Positions 19,975-29,737 of a DNA stretch of 64,000 nucleotides are shown one piece after another. The notes under the pieces were generated by a model. That model was not told where the DNA came from. It made no database searches and saw nothing but the letters and a program-made list of their open reading frames with translations. Position 1 is the first letter of the stretch. Every line of letters begins with the position of its first letter. The translations under genes were made by a program, and so were the position numbers. The stretch is from Acinetobacter nosocomialis (GTDB lineage: Bacteria; Pseudomonadota; Gammaproteobacteria; Pseudomonadales; Moraxellaceae), in contig CP107049.1 of NCBI GenBank assembly GCA_025736915.1, forward strand, positions 2,232,001 to 2,296,000. Reading direction: 5' to 3'.

Positions 19975-20872
19975 CCATATTAAAAATAGTAGTAATGGCG
20001 GCACAATTGCGATTTTAGTTGCCTCTGTTTTGTGGGGAACAACAGGTACTGCGGCCGCATTTGCACCGACACTTGGCCCACTTGCTATTGGCGCCGCAGC
20101 GATGGGTGGAGGAGGTCTTTTACAAGCTTTAGTTGCATCCCGAGCGATACGTGAAAACCGACAATTTATAAGGGAAAATCTTTTAATACTGCTTTTGGGT
20201 GTAGCGGCGGCGGGTATTTACCCTTTGGCTTTTTATTCCTCAATGCATTATGCCGGCATTACGATTGGTACTGTGGTTTCAATTGGTTCTGCTCCACTGA
20301 TCGCAGCAATTTTAGAGCGATTCTTTGATCGCAAGGCTTTGTCAGCTATCTGGTTTCTAAGTTTTATTTGCGGTGTGCTTGGCGTAACAATGTTGTCGAT
20401 GGGTGAAAGTCATGCGGTTCTAGACGATACAAATCAATGGAATAAATACTTCGGTATTTTTCTTGGGCTTGTCGCAGCTACAACTTATTCGCTTTATTCA
20501 TGGGCTGCAAAAAGATTAATAGATCGGGGTGTTGCCTCTAAAGCTGCAATGGGCATGATTATGGGCGGCGGGGCGGTTATTTTGCTTCCTACTTTGTTGG
20601 TTACAGGTGGAGGGTTATTAGAAAGCTCAACCAATTTACTTGTAGCTGGCTATATGATGTTAATTCCTATGTTTTTGGGTTATCTACTTTTTGGCTTCGG
20701 ATTAAAAACGGTCAATGCGAGCAAAGCGACCACCTTAACTTTATTTGAACCTTTAGTTGCTGCGATTTTTGCAATTGTGTTGGTAGGTGAGCATGTTTCA
20801 TGGTTAGGTTGGATCGGCATGTTTTTGATTTTTATTTGTATTTTAATATTATCAAAAACTCGGAACACTTAA
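19967..20872 (+). CDS. EamA/DMT-superfamily transporter
   Basis: A 301-residue inner-membrane protein with about ten hydrophobic helices in two EamA repeats (roughly 13-145 and 162-297). Typical segments are SVLWGTTGTAAAF near the N-terminus and TLFEPLVAAIFAIVLVGE in the second repeat. DMT proteins export amino acids, metabolites or drugs; the substrate cannot be read from sequence. It is translationally coupled to the TetR gene. Confidence 0.87.
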   Translation: MISHIKNSSNGGTIAILVASVLWGTTGTAAAFAPTLGPLAIGAAAMGGGGLLQALVASRAIRENRQFIRENLLILLLGVAAAGIYPLAFYSSMHYAGITIGTVVSIGSAPLIAAILERFFDRKALSAIWFLSFICGVLGVTMLSMGESHAVLDDTNQWNKYFGIFLGLVAATTYSLYSWAAKRLIDRGVASKAAMGMIMGGGAVILLPTLLVTGGGLLESSTNLLVAGYMMLIPMFLGYLLFGFGLKTVNASKATTLTLFEPLVAAIFAIVLVGEHVSWLGWIGMFLIFICILILSKTRNT

Positions 20873-20953
20873 AAAAACTAAAACTTTTAATGGCTTGAGT
20901 TTGATTCGAATTTTTCTTAGTCTTAAAGCCAAGTTTTATCGTTGATTTAAACA

Positions 20954-22300
20954 ATGAAAATAAAATTAATGCTTGTGGCGGGTTTATGGAGTTTTACCTC
21001 GTCGAGTTTTGCTCTGGATTTAGTTGAAACTTATGAGCGCGCGAAACAAAATGATCCGACATGGCAAGCGAATCAACAACAATTTGAAGCAGATCAGCTC
21101 AATTTAGGTTTAGCAACGGGTGCTTTACTACCTACAGTTACCTTGTCTGGAAAAATTAATCGTAATAGCCAAACCGTAAAACGTTCAAATTTTCCGGGTG
21201 TTGATCAAGAAGGGTTGTCAGATGCTTTGGTGAGTAATACATCGACCACCAAACAAGCAACTTTATCTGCTCGTCAGCCTCTTTTTCGTATGGATGCATG
21301 GGAAGGTTATAAACAGGTTAAAACCTCAGTTGCACTCAGTGAAATCACTTTAAGACTGCAAAAACAAGATCATGTTTTAAACGTAGCCGAAGCTTATTTT
21401 AATGTACTTCGTCAGCAAGCACTTACTGCTGCATATTTACAAGAAGAAAAAGCATTACTCGAACAACTCAATATGATGAATGCCAAGCTTAAAGAAGGTT
21501 TGGTAGCGCGTAGCGATGTGAGTGAAGCAAATGCTCAATATCAAAGTGCCAGAGCCAACCGTATTGCGACCAATGTACAGATTCTATTAGCTCAAGAGCA
21601 ACTGTCGGAATATATTGGTCCTTATCAAGATAAGCTTGCAGTACTGCGAAGTGATTTTACTTTTCAAAAACCTTATCCAGCCCAGCTTGATGATTGGTTA
21701 AGTTTAGCCCAACAACAAAATTTAAAGATTCAGCAAGCGCGTTTACAACGACGATATGCTGAAGATCAACGCCGTGTGGAAAAAGCTGCACTTTATCCAC
21801 AGATAGACGCAGTTGCGAGCTATGGTTATACCAAACAAACCCCAGAAACGCTGATTTCGACTGATGGGAAGTTTGATCAGGTAGGGGTAGAGATGAACTG
21901 GAATCTATTTAATGGAGGTCAGACCCGAACCTCTATTAAAAAAGCCAGTGTAGAGTTAAATAAAGCACAAGCCCAACTCGATGCGGCCATTCGCCGTGCC
22001 AATGTTGATGTAAAAAGTGCTTTTATGCAGGTAGATACCGACCGAGCAAAACTTGAAGCAAGAAAGGCGGCAATGGACTCATCAGCACTTGTTTCTCAAG
22101 CTTCAAAAGCAAGTTATAACGAAGGCTTAAAAAGTATGGTCGATGTTTTATTGGCGCAGCGTAATGCTTTTTCAGCAAAACAGGATTATCTTAATGCTCA
22201 GTATGACTATTTATTAAATGTACTGCGTTTAAAAGCTGCTGTAGGCCAGTTAGGTGAAAAAGATCTGGTCGAATTAAACAGCTGGTTAACGTATCAGTAA
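20954..22300 (+). CDS. tolC: TolC-family outer-membrane channel protein
   Basis: A 448-residue outer-membrane efflux protein with a signal peptide cleaved after SSFA (~residue 20) and two TolC repeats of long amphipathic helices (around 30-215 and 240-430). The second repeat carries GVEMNWNLFNGGQTRTSI, the usual TolC beta-strand/NGG turn. It should form the trimeric outer-membrane duct for type I secretion and RND/MFS/ABC efflux. No inner-membrane pump or adaptor is adjacent, as expected for a general TolC. It resembles the protein named AbuO in A. baumannii. Confidence 0.9.
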   Translation: MKIKLMLVAGLWSFTSSSFALDLVETYERAKQNDPTWQANQQQFEADQLNLGLATGALLPTVTLSGKINRNSQTVKRSNFPGVDQEGLSDALVSNTSTTKQATLSARQPLFRMDAWEGYKQVKTSVALSEITLRLQKQDHVLNVAEAYFNVLRQQALTAAYLQEEKALLEQLNMMNAKLKEGLVARSDVSEANAQYQSARANRIATNVQILLAQEQLSEYIGPYQDKLAVLRSDFTFQKPYPAQLDDWLSLAQQQNLKIQQARLQRRYAEDQRRVEKAALYPQIDAVASYGYTKQTPETLISTDGKFDQVGVEMNWNLFNGGQTRTSIKKASVELNKAQAQLDAAIRRANVDVKSAFMQVDTDRAKLEARKAAMDSSALVSQASKASYNEGLKSMVDVLLAQRNAFSAKQDYLNAQYDYLLNVLRLKAAVGQLGEKDLVELNSWLTYQ

Positions 22301-22408
22301 TAAAAAAATGCTTTTATCTGAAATTTAATTTTGTCATAAAAATTTAATGATTGATGTGTTTTAATGCTCAATCATTTTATCCCTGCGCCATCATGTTGGA
22401 GGCTTCCC

Positions 22409-23131
22409 TTGAGTCCGAGTAATCCGGTGTTAAGCCATCATATTTCTTCTCAATTTAATGAAGATTTGCAAGATGTGAACACAAAGTTTATGACCATGGG
22501 TGGCTTGGTCGAACAACAGGTTGCCAATGCAATTCATTCTTTACTTGATACAGATGCAAACTTAGCAATTGATGTTCAATTTAAAGATAATGCAGTCAAT
22601 CAATATGAACGTGATATTGATGAAGGTCTGACACTGATTTTGGCGCGTCGTCATCCAGCCGCAATTGACTTGCGTATGGTGATTGCAATGAGCAAAGCCA
22701 ATACCGACCTTGAACGTATTGGGGATGAGGCTGCAAAAATTGCCCGTATTGCACAAAACCTCTGTGAAGAGGGTGGATCACCTCGCGGTTACATGGAAAC
22801 CCGTCATATTGGTAACCAAGTACGTGTCATGATTCACGATGCACTTGATGCTTTTGCACGTTTAGATGCAGATCAAGCTTTACGTGTACTTTTAGCTGAT
22901 GCGGATATTGACCGCGAATATCAGTCAGCAACACGTACATTAATGACCTATATGATTGAAGACCCGCGTCATATTGCTCGCGTGATTAACGTGATGTGGG
23001 TTTTACGTTCTTTAGAGCGTATTGGTGACCATGCTCGTAATATTGCTGAACAAGTAATTTATATGGCGAAAGGTTTTGATGCTCGCCATACCAAAATTGA
23101 AGAAATTGAAGCGAAAGTTCACGAAAAGTAA
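22409..23131 (+). CDS. phoU: Phosphate signalling protein PhoU
   Basis: Negative regulator linking the Pst phosphate transporter to PhoR, made of two three-helix bundles. Each repeat carries the metal-binding type motif ERIGD (DLERIGDEAAKIA; SLERIGDHARNIA). I start at the TTG at 22409. It has a perfect GGAGG six bases upstream and gives MSPSNPVLSHHISSQFNEDL, 240 residues against 241 in E. coli. An in-frame ATG at 22364 has no ribosome site. No pst, phoB or phoR gene adjoins it, so it is an orphan phoU. Confidence 0.94.
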   Translation: MSPSNPVLSHHISSQFNEDLQDVNTKFMTMGGLVEQQVANAIHSLLDTDANLAIDVQFKDNAVNQYERDIDEGLTLILARRHPAAIDLRMVIAMSKANTDLERIGDEAAKIARIAQNLCEEGGSPRGYMETRHIGNQVRVMIHDALDAFARLDADQALRVLLADADIDREYQSATRTLMTYMIEDPRHIARVINVMWVLRSLERIGDHARNIAEQVIYMAKGFDARHTKIEEIEAKVHEK

Positions 23132-23150
23132 TACTTGAGCTGAAGTATCT

Positions 23151-23183
23151 AAAAGCCTTGTTTGAAACAAGGCTTTTTTATTT
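23151..23183 (+). terminator. Rho-independent terminator of phoU
   Basis: AAAAGCCTTGTTT / AAACAAGGCTTTTTT hairpin with T run, 19 bases after the phoU stop. Confidence 0.92.
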
Positions 23184-23200
23184 GTTAAAAAATAATAGAT

Positions 23201-23349
23201 AAAAAAATGTCCCGAACTTTGGGGGGAAGTTCAGGACAGAAAATCAAGTGCATTAAGAGAAAACACGACAGGGATCATGTCTCACTTGCTATGAATTGAT
23301 AATAAGGTTGCAACCAATTCATGTCATGTAGAGTCCTGTGCGCTCTATG
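23201..23349 (-). ncRNA. Candidate small RNA gene between yggX and phoU
   Basis: The minus strand shows a free-standing transcription unit. It has -35 TTTACG (23379-23384), 17-base spacer, -10 TATAAA (23356-23361) and, ~115 bases on, a strong hairpin TGTCCTGAACTT / AAGTTCGGGACA followed by seven T (23201-23238). The yggX terminator lies upstream of this promoter, so the unit is separate from yggX. A 15-codon frame (23275-23322, MNWLQPYYQFIASET) lies inside with a distant AGGA. It is either an sRNA of ~145 bases or a small-peptide gene. No homologue is recognised by eye. Confidence 0.5.
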
Positions 23350-23381
23350 TAAGGCTTTATATGTTTGTGTAAGTTTCACGT

Positions 23382-23418
23382 AAAAAAAGGCAGGTCTATG
23401 TATATAAACCTGCCTTTT
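23382..23418 (-). terminator. Rho-independent terminator of argH-yggX
   Basis: On the minus strand AAAAGGCAGGT and ACCTGCCTTTTTTT pair around a 12-base loop, 28 bases after the yggX stop. Confidence 0.9.
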
Positions 23419-23446
23419 CAATGATGATGGGCTTAGAAAAAACGAA

Positions 23447-23716
23447 TTATTCCGGCTTCCAACCTTCTGCTTTTTCAACGCTTTCATCATTATTGAAGAA
23501 CTTCTCACGTTGTTCTTCAAGGAATTTTTTCGCTTCTGGATCAAACACGTTTAAACGCTTTTCATTAATCAGCGTAGTTTGGTGTTGTAGCCATTCTTGC
23601 CATGCTTGCTTAGAAACATTTTCAAAAAATTCTTGGCCTTTGGCACCAGGAAACGGAGCAAAGTCTAAACCTTCCATTTCCTTTTGGTATTTACGGCAAA
23701 ATACTTGTCGACTCAT
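23447..23716 (-). CDS. yggX: Fe(2+)-trafficking protein YggX
   Basis: An 89-residue cytoplasmic protein of the YggX family, which protects iron-sulfur enzymes from oxidative damage and may traffic Fe(II). The family signature [19 protein letters not shown] contains the conserved Cys7, and NEKRLN and KFFNND segments match. It starts 9 bases after argH on the same strand, so it probably shares the argH transcript. A terminator follows. Confidence 0.95.
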   Translation of the reverse strand: MSRQVFCRKYQKEMEGLDFAPFPGAKGQEFFENVSKQAWQEWLQHQTTLINEKRLNVFDPEAKKFLEEQREKFFNNDESVEKAEGWKPE

Positions 23717-23725
23717 TTTGTATCC

Positions 23726-25159
23726 TTAAGCGTATAACTGTTCTAGACGTGTATGGGCACGAGCAATTGCAGCTTCAACCTGTTTTGGTGAAGTTCCGCC
23801 AATATGATCACGTGCATTTACCGAAGCTTCTAGTGTCAATGCTTTATCAAATACATCTGCTGTGATTAAGTCAGAGAATTGTTGTAATTGTTCTAGTGTT
23901 AATTCAGATAAATCTTTTTCTTCAGCAACACCTAATGCAACCGCTTTACCTACAATTTCATGCGCATCACGGAACGCAACGCCTTTTTTCACTAAGTAGT
24001 CAGCAAGGTCAGTTGCAGTTGAGAATCCACGAAGCGCAGCTTCACGCATGATTTCAATATTTGGAACCAATGCAGGAATCATATCTGCAAATGCCATGAG
24101 TGAACCACGAACCGTATCGATTGCATCAAATAAAGGTTCTTTGTCTTCTTGGTTGTCTTTGTTGTATGCCAATGGTTGACCTTTCATGAGCGTAAGCAAG
24201 CTAATTAAGTCACCAAATACACGGCCAGATTTACCACGGATGAGTTCTGGAACATCTGGGTTTTTCTTCTGTGGCATGATTGACGAGCCAGTACAAAAAC
24301 GGTCAGGAATGTTCACAAATTTAAACTGTGCAGAAGTCCAAAGAATAAGTTCTTCAGACATACGTGATAAATGCATCATGATTAAAGATGCGGCTGCATT
24401 AAATTCAATGGCAAAGTCACGGTCAGATACAGCATCGAGAGAGTTTTCAGATACCGCTTCGAAACCAAGTAATTCTGCTGTGTAAGCACGGTCAATCGGA
24501 TAGGTAGTACCAGCAAGAGCCGCAGAACCAAGTGGCATACGGTTAACACGCTTACGGCAGTCTTGAAGACGTTCAGTATCGCGAACTAACATTTCAAACC
24601 ATGCCAATAAGTGATGGCCAAAAGTCACAGGCTGAGCTGTTTGTAAATGAGTGAAGCCCGGCATAATGGTATTTACATTTTTGGCAGCCAAGCCCAACAA
24701 ACCTTTTTGTAAACGCTCTAATAAGCCCAAAATATCGTCAATTTCGTCGCGTAGATAAAGACGGATATCAGTTGCAACTTGGTCATTACGACTACGACCA
24801 GTGTGGAGTTTTTTACCTGTAATGCCAATACGTTGAGTCAAACGTGATTCAATGTTCATGTGAACATCTTCAAGATCGATACGCCATTCAAAGTTTCCAG
24901 CTTCAATTTCTGCACGAATGGTGCTTAAACCTTCAATAATGTCGTCTCGTTCTGCTTCTGTCAGTACGCCAACTTTCGCAAGCATGGTAGCATGCGCAAT
25001 CGAACCAGCGATGTCTTGCTTATAAAAACGTTGGTCAAACTGAACAGAGGCAGTAAATTCTGCTACAAAAGCGTCTGTCGCTTCAGAAAAACGACCACCC
25101 CACATACCAGAGGTTTGGTTTGGGGCTGCTGAATTAGGGGGATTTGAAGATGTGGTCAT
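23726..25159 (-). CDS. argH: Argininosuccinate lyase
   Basis: Splits argininosuccinate into arginine and fumarate, the last step of arginine synthesis. 477 residues, fumarase/aspartase superfamily. Seen motifs are MWGGRFSE at the N-terminus, [23 protein letters not shown] with the catalytic His, and the mobile signature loop [16 protein letters not shown] with the catalytic serine. The start overlaps by 10 bases the start of the divergent kinase gene algZ. The argH-algZR-hemCD order is the same as in Pseudomonas. Confidence 0.97.
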   Translation of the reverse strand: MTTSSNPPNSAAPNQTSGMWGGRFSEATDAFVAEFTASVQFDQRFYKQDIAGSIAHATMLAKVGVLTEAERDDIIEGLSTIRAEIEAGNFEWRIDLEDVHMNIESRLTQRIGITGKKLHTGRSRNDQVATDIRLYLRDEIDDILGLLERLQKGLLGLAAKNVNTIMPGFTHLQTAQPVTFGHHLLAWFEMLVRDTERLQDCRKRVNRMPLGSAALAGTTYPIDRAYTAELLGFEAVSENSLDAVSDRDFAIEFNAAASLIMMHLSRMSEELILWTSAQFKFVNIPDRFCTGSSIMPQKKNPDVPELIRGKSGRVFGDLISLLTLMKGQPLAYNKDNQEDKEPLFDAIDTVRGSLMAFADMIPALVPNIEIMREAALRGFSTATDLADYLVKKGVAFRDAHEIVGKAVALGVAEEKDLSELTLEQLQQFSDLITADVFDKALTLEASVNARDHIGGTSPKQVEAAIARAHTRLEQLYA

Positions 25160-26289
25160 GGTGGCTCAGTAAAATAAAAAAGAGTATATCACTTGCCGAA
25201 GCTCAACAAACAAAGTTGTTTTCTACAGCATATCGAAATCAAAATTCCTCCTATTTTTTTACGAAAATTGATCGTTGGCAACATTTATTAGAATTAATTA
25301 TCGCAAGTAATGTTTTGGCACTGGTTTTAGCATTGGCTGAAGCGCAGTCTTGGCATGCTTTAAGCGGGTCACGCCTTTTACAATATATGATTTTTATTAA
25401 CTGGGTGATTTTGTCTTTTTTTGCCTTAGTTGAATATTTTCAAAATTTTTTTAGTCAGCTTCAGCAAAAATATGCTTTGGCAATTGGCTTTGTTATGCTG
25501 CAAGCGATTGTGGTGGTGACCACCCTAATAAGCAATTTTTTTCAATTTGGAATTTTGAAAAGAACAACTGTTATAGCGCAGGACTGGAGCATTTATTTTA
25601 CCAATGTCCCTTTATATTTAAGTTATGGAATATTACTTGGTGCATTTTGTCTGCGCTATTTATATGTTCGGGAACAATGGTTACATCAACAATATGCAGA
25701 GTTAAATGCCCGTATTCAGGCTATGCAGGCACGTATTCATCCTCATTTTTTATTTAATAGTTTAAATAATGTGGTGAGTTTAATTACGATAGACCCAGAT
25801 AAAGCAGAAAGTATGCTGATTAGTCTGTCGCGTTTATTTAGAGCGAGTTTTCAAGAATTAAAATTGGTAAGCTTGCATGAAGAAATTGAGCTCAGTAAAC
25901 AATATTTAATGATTGAACAAATACGTTTAGGTGAGCGTTTACAAGTCGAGTGGAAAGTGGAGCTTGATCCTTTGCAATTAAAGCAGGTCACGATTCCTTT
26001 ATTGACATTACAACCTTTGTTAGAGAATAGTATTTTTCATGGGGTGGAACCAATGATGGGTAAAGCGACCATTGGGGTATTGGTTGAAATATTGCAAAAT
26101 CAGGTCAGTATAGTCATTACCAACCCTTATACAGACGATACAATAAAATCACGGAAAGGGCATGGAATCGCTCTTGAAAATGTTAAGCAGCGCTTGAAGG
26201 CGTATTATGGGAATTCAGTTAGGTTCCAGGTGTATAAGGGTGAAACTTTATATACCACTATTATGAGCTATCAATACCAATCAAAATAA
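25150..26289 (+). CDS. algZ: AlgZ/LytS-family sensor histidine kinase
   Basis: A 379-residue membrane kinase of the unorthodox LytS/YehU class. The N-terminal half has about four membrane helices. The His_kinase domain has H197 in [14 protein letters not shown], and the C-terminal ATPase has the N-box [12 protein letters not shown] and glycine-rich [13 protein letters not shown]. With AlgR it forms the two-component system that in Pseudomonas controls alginate and twitching. Acinetobacter lacks the alginate cluster as far as known, so targets may be pili. The ATG at 25150 has GGGGGA upstream; the TTG two codons earlier is too close to it. Confidence 0.9.
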   Translation: MWSWWLSKIKKSISLAEAQQTKLFSTAYRNQNSSYFFTKIDRWQHLLELIIASNVLALVLALAEAQSWHALSGSRLLQYMIFINWVILSFFALVEYFQNFFSQLQQKYALAIGFVMLQAIVVVTTLISNFFQFGILKRTTVIAQDWSIYFTNVPLYLSYGILLGAFCLRYLYVREQWLHQQYAELNARIQAMQARIHPHFLFNSLNNVVSLITIDPDKAESMLISLSRLFRASFQELKLVSLHEEIELSKQYLMIEQIRLGERLQVEWKVELDPLQLKQVTIPLLTLQPLLENSIFHGVEPMMGKATIGVLVEILQNQVSIVITNPYTDDTIKSRKGHGIALENVKQRLKAYYGNSVRFQVYKGETLYTTIMSYQYQSK

Positions 26290-26349
26290 TAAGTCAGTCA
26301 GAGTTAACCATAAAAAAATGGACCAAGTTAACGGTGACAAGGAGGATGA

Positions 26350-27090
26350 ATGAAGGTGCTAATTTGTGATGACGAGCCACTTGCAGTGGAACGATTATCA
26401 CGTTTAGTTTCAAAGATGGGACATGAGGTTGTTGCAACAGCTCATCATGGCCAAGATGCCTTGGAACAGGCACGGCTTCATCAACCGGATGTGATTTTAC
26501 TTGATATCCAAATGCCGGGTATGAATGGTCTCGTCTGTGCGGAGCAGCTAAGTCAGCTTAACCCTCGACCTGCTATTGTATTTTGCACAGCCTATGATCA
26601 GCATGCTTTGGAGGCATTTAAGTCACAAGCACAAGCTTATCTTCTTAAACCAATTGATCCAGTAGAACTTGAGCAAGTTTTTAAGCAGTTAACCCAACTT
26701 ACTCAAGCACAGCTCAATGCTTTGCCGAATCCTGAACTTTTACAGGATTTAAAAACACAAAGACATCAAATTGCTGCTAAAACCTATCGTGGGGTTGAAC
26801 TGATTCCTGTTGAAAATATCTATTACTTTTTGGCAGATCAGAAATATGTCACGATACGTCATAAAAATGGCAGTGTGTTAATTGATGAAACACTGAAAGA
26901 ACTTGAAACTGAATTTACAGATCAATTTATCCGTATTCATCGAAACGCTTTGGTCTCAATTGCTTATTTAGATGGTTTAGAGCTTGTCAGCTCAGGCCAA
27001 TATCAGGTTCGATTGCGAGGTCTTGATGAAAGACTTTCCGTTAGCCGTCGCCATTTATCTACGCTTAGAGAGCGGATACATCAGCTTTAA
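26350..27090 (+). CDS. algR: AlgR/LytTR-family response regulator
   Basis: A 246-residue regulator with an N-terminal receiver (acidic DDE at 7-9, phospho-Asp52 in LLDIQMPG, Lys in YLLKPID) and a C-terminal LytTR DNA-binding domain (~140-243; IYYFLADQKYVTIRH, FIRIHRNALVS). It is preceded by GGAGG and encoded 60 bases after algZ, its likely kinase. It is probably the AlgR orthologue, judged by the algZR-hemC order. Confidence 0.92.
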   Translation: MKVLICDDEPLAVERLSRLVSKMGHEVVATAHHGQDALEQARLHQPDVILLDIQMPGMNGLVCAEQLSQLNPRPAIVFCTAYDQHALEAFKSQAQAYLLKPIDPVELEQVFKQLTQLTQAQLNALPNPELLQDLKTQRHQIAAKTYRGVELIPVENIYYFLADQKYVTIRHKNGSVLIDETLKELETEFTDQFIRIHRNALVSIAYLDGLELVSSGQYQVRLRGLDERLSVSRRHLSTLRERIHQL

Positions 27091-27190
27091 CTTGCGCCTG
27101 TCTTATTTTTGCTGGTGAGATTTTACTTGCAATTTTAAGGGATCAAGTTAAGTTTAGGGTGTATTGTTTGACCAGCCCATGCTTGAATTT

Positions 27191-28108
27191 ATGAAAACCT
27201 TGAAAATTGCTACACGACAAAGCCCACTTGCTCTTTGGCAGGCAGAACATATTCGTGCCCGTTTGCAGGAGCTTCACCCAGATTTAACGGTAGAGTTGGT
27301 CAAGTTTGTCACGCAGGGCGATAAAATTTTAGATACACCTTTAGCAAAAATTGGTGGTAAGGGCTTGTTCGTTAAAGAGTTGGAAGCCGCTCTTTTAGAT
27401 GGTCGTGCGGATCTCGCTGTACATTCAATGAAAGATGTGCCAATGGCACTACCAGAAGGTTTAACTCTGGCAGTTATTTGCGAACGTGAAGACCCATTAG
27501 ATGCTTTTGTTTCAAATACTTTTGAAAAATTTGCTGACTTACCGCAAGGGGCGAGAGTTGGCACATCAAGCTTACGTCGTAAATCACAAATTTTAAAACA
27601 ACGTCCAGATCTACAAATTATTGATTTGCGCGGCAATGTTGGAACTCGCCTATCTAAGCTAGATGATGGTCAATACGATGCGATTATTTTGGCGAGCGCT
27701 GGTTTGAAGCGTTTAGGGTTAGAACAACGTATTCGTCATTGTATCGAGCCAAATGTAAGCTTACCTGCTGTTGGACAGGGGGCTCTTGGTTTGGAATGCC
27801 GTGCAGATGACCAAGAAGTACTAGCTTTAATACAGCCTCTTTTACATCCAGAGACTGATGTGTGTGTACGTGCTGAGCGTGCATTTAATGCCTATCTTGA
27901 AGGTGGTTGTCAGGTACCAATTGCAGGTTATGCAACCTTACAAGATGGCAAAATTCATATTGAAGGCCGTGTAGGTAGTCCTGATGGGCAAACATTATTA
28001 CGTGCTGAAATGACAGATGAAGCTCACAATGCTCAGCAGTTAGGTGAGAACCTTGCTCGAAACTTACTTGAACAAGGTGCGGGCGATTTATTAAAGGCTC
28101 TTTACTAA
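27191..28108 (+). CDS. hemC: Porphobilinogen deaminase
   Basis: Polymerises four porphobilinogens to hydroxymethylbilane in haem synthesis. It has the N-terminal [14 protein letters not shown], the domain 2 motif HSMKDVPM and the dipyrromethane-cofactor cysteine C240 in [11 protein letters not shown] start at [10 protein letters not shown] (305 residues). Upstream in-frame ATGs at 27179 and 27164 would add 4 or 9 residues, and no ribosome site is strong enough to decide. hemD follows after 4 bases. Confidence 0.95.
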   Translation: MKTLKIATRQSPLALWQAEHIRARLQELHPDLTVELVKFVTQGDKILDTPLAKIGGKGLFVKELEAALLDGRADLAVHSMKDVPMALPEGLTLAVICEREDPLDAFVSNTFEKFADLPQGARVGTSSLRRKSQILKQRPDLQIIDLRGNVGTRLSKLDDGQYDAIILASAGLKRLGLEQRIRHCIEPNVSLPAVGQGALGLECRADDQEVLALIQPLLHPETDVCVRAERAFNAYLEGGCQVPIAGYATLQDGKIHIEGRVGSPDGQTLLRAEMTDEAHNAQQLGENLARNLLEQGAGDLLKALY

Positions 28109-28112
28109 CGCC

Positions 28113-28880
28113 ATGTTGTTTATTAATACCCGACCTGACTCACGTGCAGCTGAATTAACGGAAGCTTTGCAAAATAAGGGGTATCAGGTCGAGTCTTTAC
28201 CTCTTTTAGAGCTGGTTGCTCAGCCTTTTTCAGAATCACTCTTTCAACTCTATCAACAGCTAGTCGGGGCACAAGCGATAGTCGTTGTGAGTCCTACTGC
28301 TGTTGAAGTAGGTATGCAGTACTTAACGCAAAGTGGTTTAAAGCTAGATGACTTAAAACATATTCAGTGGATTGCGGTCGGACAAGCCACGGCGAATCGT
28401 CTCCATGAATATGGAATTGACGCGCATGTTCCAGATGTAGAAACTTCCGAAGGCATGCTCACTTTACCTATTCTCTATAATATGCCGCAAACGGGTAGCG
28501 TGGCTTTTTGGAGGGGAGAAGGCGGACGCCAATTTATGATGGATACTTTGCAGCAGCAAGGGATTCAGATTTTAAATTTTGTTTTATATCATCGGCAGTG
28601 TCCAGAAGTTTCATATTCAACATTCAAACATTTGACACAGAATTCAAATTATAATTTAGAAAAATGGCTTGTCTTAATTACCAGTGAGGCAAGCTGGAAA
28701 TATTGGTTAGAGCTTTGTTTAAAAAATAATGTACAACCTGATTGTGTATATTTGGTTTTAGGACCACGTCTTTTTCAACTTGTTAAAAAATATCGCGATC
28801 AGCAACAGGCTCATTTTCACATTATTCAACTTGAAAATTTATCGCCTTCGGGGATGATTCATCACATTCAGGCATTATAA
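28113..28880 (+). CDS. hemD: Uroporphyrinogen-III synthase
   Basis: A 255-residue protein of the HemD fold, two alpha/beta domains joined by a linker, which cyclises hydroxymethylbilane to uroporphyrinogen III. The sequence is poorly conserved in this family. Recognisable points are the N-terminal INTRPDSRAAELTEAL, VVVSPTAVEVGMQYL and AVGQATANRL. The position between hemC and hemX makes the call secure. Confidence 0.9.
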   Translation: MLFINTRPDSRAAELTEALQNKGYQVESLPLLELVAQPFSESLFQLYQQLVGAQAIVVVSPTAVEVGMQYLTQSGLKLDDLKHIQWIAVGQATANRLHEYGIDAHVPDVETSEGMLTLPILYNMPQTGSVAFWRGEGGRQFMMDTLQQQGIQILNFVLYHRQCPEVSYSTFKHLTQNSNYNLEKWLVLITSEASWKYWLELCLKNNVQPDCVYLVLGPRLFQLVKKYRDQQQAHFHIIQLENLSPSGMIHHIQAL

Positions 28881-28888
28881 GGATTTGT

Positions 28889-29728
28889 ATGAGAAAACTT
28901 GTTTCTATCATCATTTTGCTGAGCATCGCTTGGTTGGCTAAGCTCAGTTACGATATGTGGCAAATTTCTCGTACTGTTCCAGAGCTTCAGCAAAGTTTAC
29001 TGCAATCGGAACAGCAATATGCCAATTTGAATGATCAATTGGTGGCTTTAAAAAGGCAAATACAGTCCCAGTCGAGTACTGGTGTTCATACAGCACCTTC
29101 AACAAATAATGAGATTATTCATTCTGGTATTACGCCAACGGTAGTCATTAAGCAAAAATTAGATTTAATTCAGTTTGCGATTGATCAACAGCAGTTTATT
29201 TATGCGGTAGATCATTTAACTCAGCTACAACAATCCTTGCCTCAATATGAAATTGCCCCAGCATTGCAACACAGCTTAAATCAGGCAATTGAACAGGATA
29301 AACAGGCCATACAACAATACGTAATTGCTCAAAACCAGCGTCATCAATTGATTGATGATTTACTACAAACTATTGATAAAAATATTCAGCAAGCATTAGC
29401 TCGGCCTAAACTTGAGATGGACCAATCCGAGTCAGTATCTTGGTGGAAGAAGTGGTTCCGCATTGAAAAAGTAGAAACGCCGTCTATTAATTTAATGAAT
29501 CGAAGTGTGGTGCTGAAAGAAGTGCAATTAAGATTATTAATTGCTGAGCAGGCATTAAATCAAGGAAAAATGGCAGAGTATCAAAATGAGCTGCAATCAG
29601 TAATGCAGAAATTAAATGAAATGCCAGATGCGACCAGTCAGCAGTTGAAAAATCGTATTGCTAAAGTGTCTCACTTATCTATCGTGCCTGTGCCTAAACT
29701 ATCGACTCTTGGCTTACTTGGCTCATAA
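28889..29728 (+). CDS. hemX: HemX-family membrane protein
   Basis: A 279-residue inner-membrane protein with one N-terminal membrane helix (LVSIIILLSIAWLAKLSY), a coiled-coil segment (~30-65, Gln/Leu-rich) and a helical domain ending near MPDATSQQLKNRIAKVSHL. It is often mis-annotated as uroporphyrin-III C-methyltransferase, but no SAM-binding domain is visible. It is shorter than E. coli HemX (393). The role in haem synthesis is inferred from the conserved hemCDXY order. Confidence 0.85.
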   Translation: MRKLVSIIILLSIAWLAKLSYDMWQISRTVPELQQSLLQSEQQYANLNDQLVALKRQIQSQSSTGVHTAPSTNNEIIHSGITPTVVIKQKLDLIQFAIDQQQFIYAVDHLTQLQQSLPQYEIAPALQHSLNQAIEQDKQAIQQYVIAQNQRHQLIDDLLQTIDKNIQQALARPKLEMDQSESVSWWKKWFRIEKVETPSINLMNRSVVLKEVQLRLLIAEQALNQGKMAEYQNELQSVMQKLNEMPDATSQQLKNRIAKVSHLSIVPVPKLSTLGLLGS

Positions 29729-29737
29729 GGAGGACAT

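Noticed and set aside
23275..23544. 89-codon minus-strand frame running through the end of yggX and its terminator
   Set aside because: It overlaps yggX in another frame and crosses a strong terminator. Only its last 15 codons might be translated, and those are noted separately.
28889..29728. HemX as uroporphyrinogen C-methyltransferase
   Set aside because: No SAM-methyltransferase domain is visible; the name is a legacy mis-annotation.
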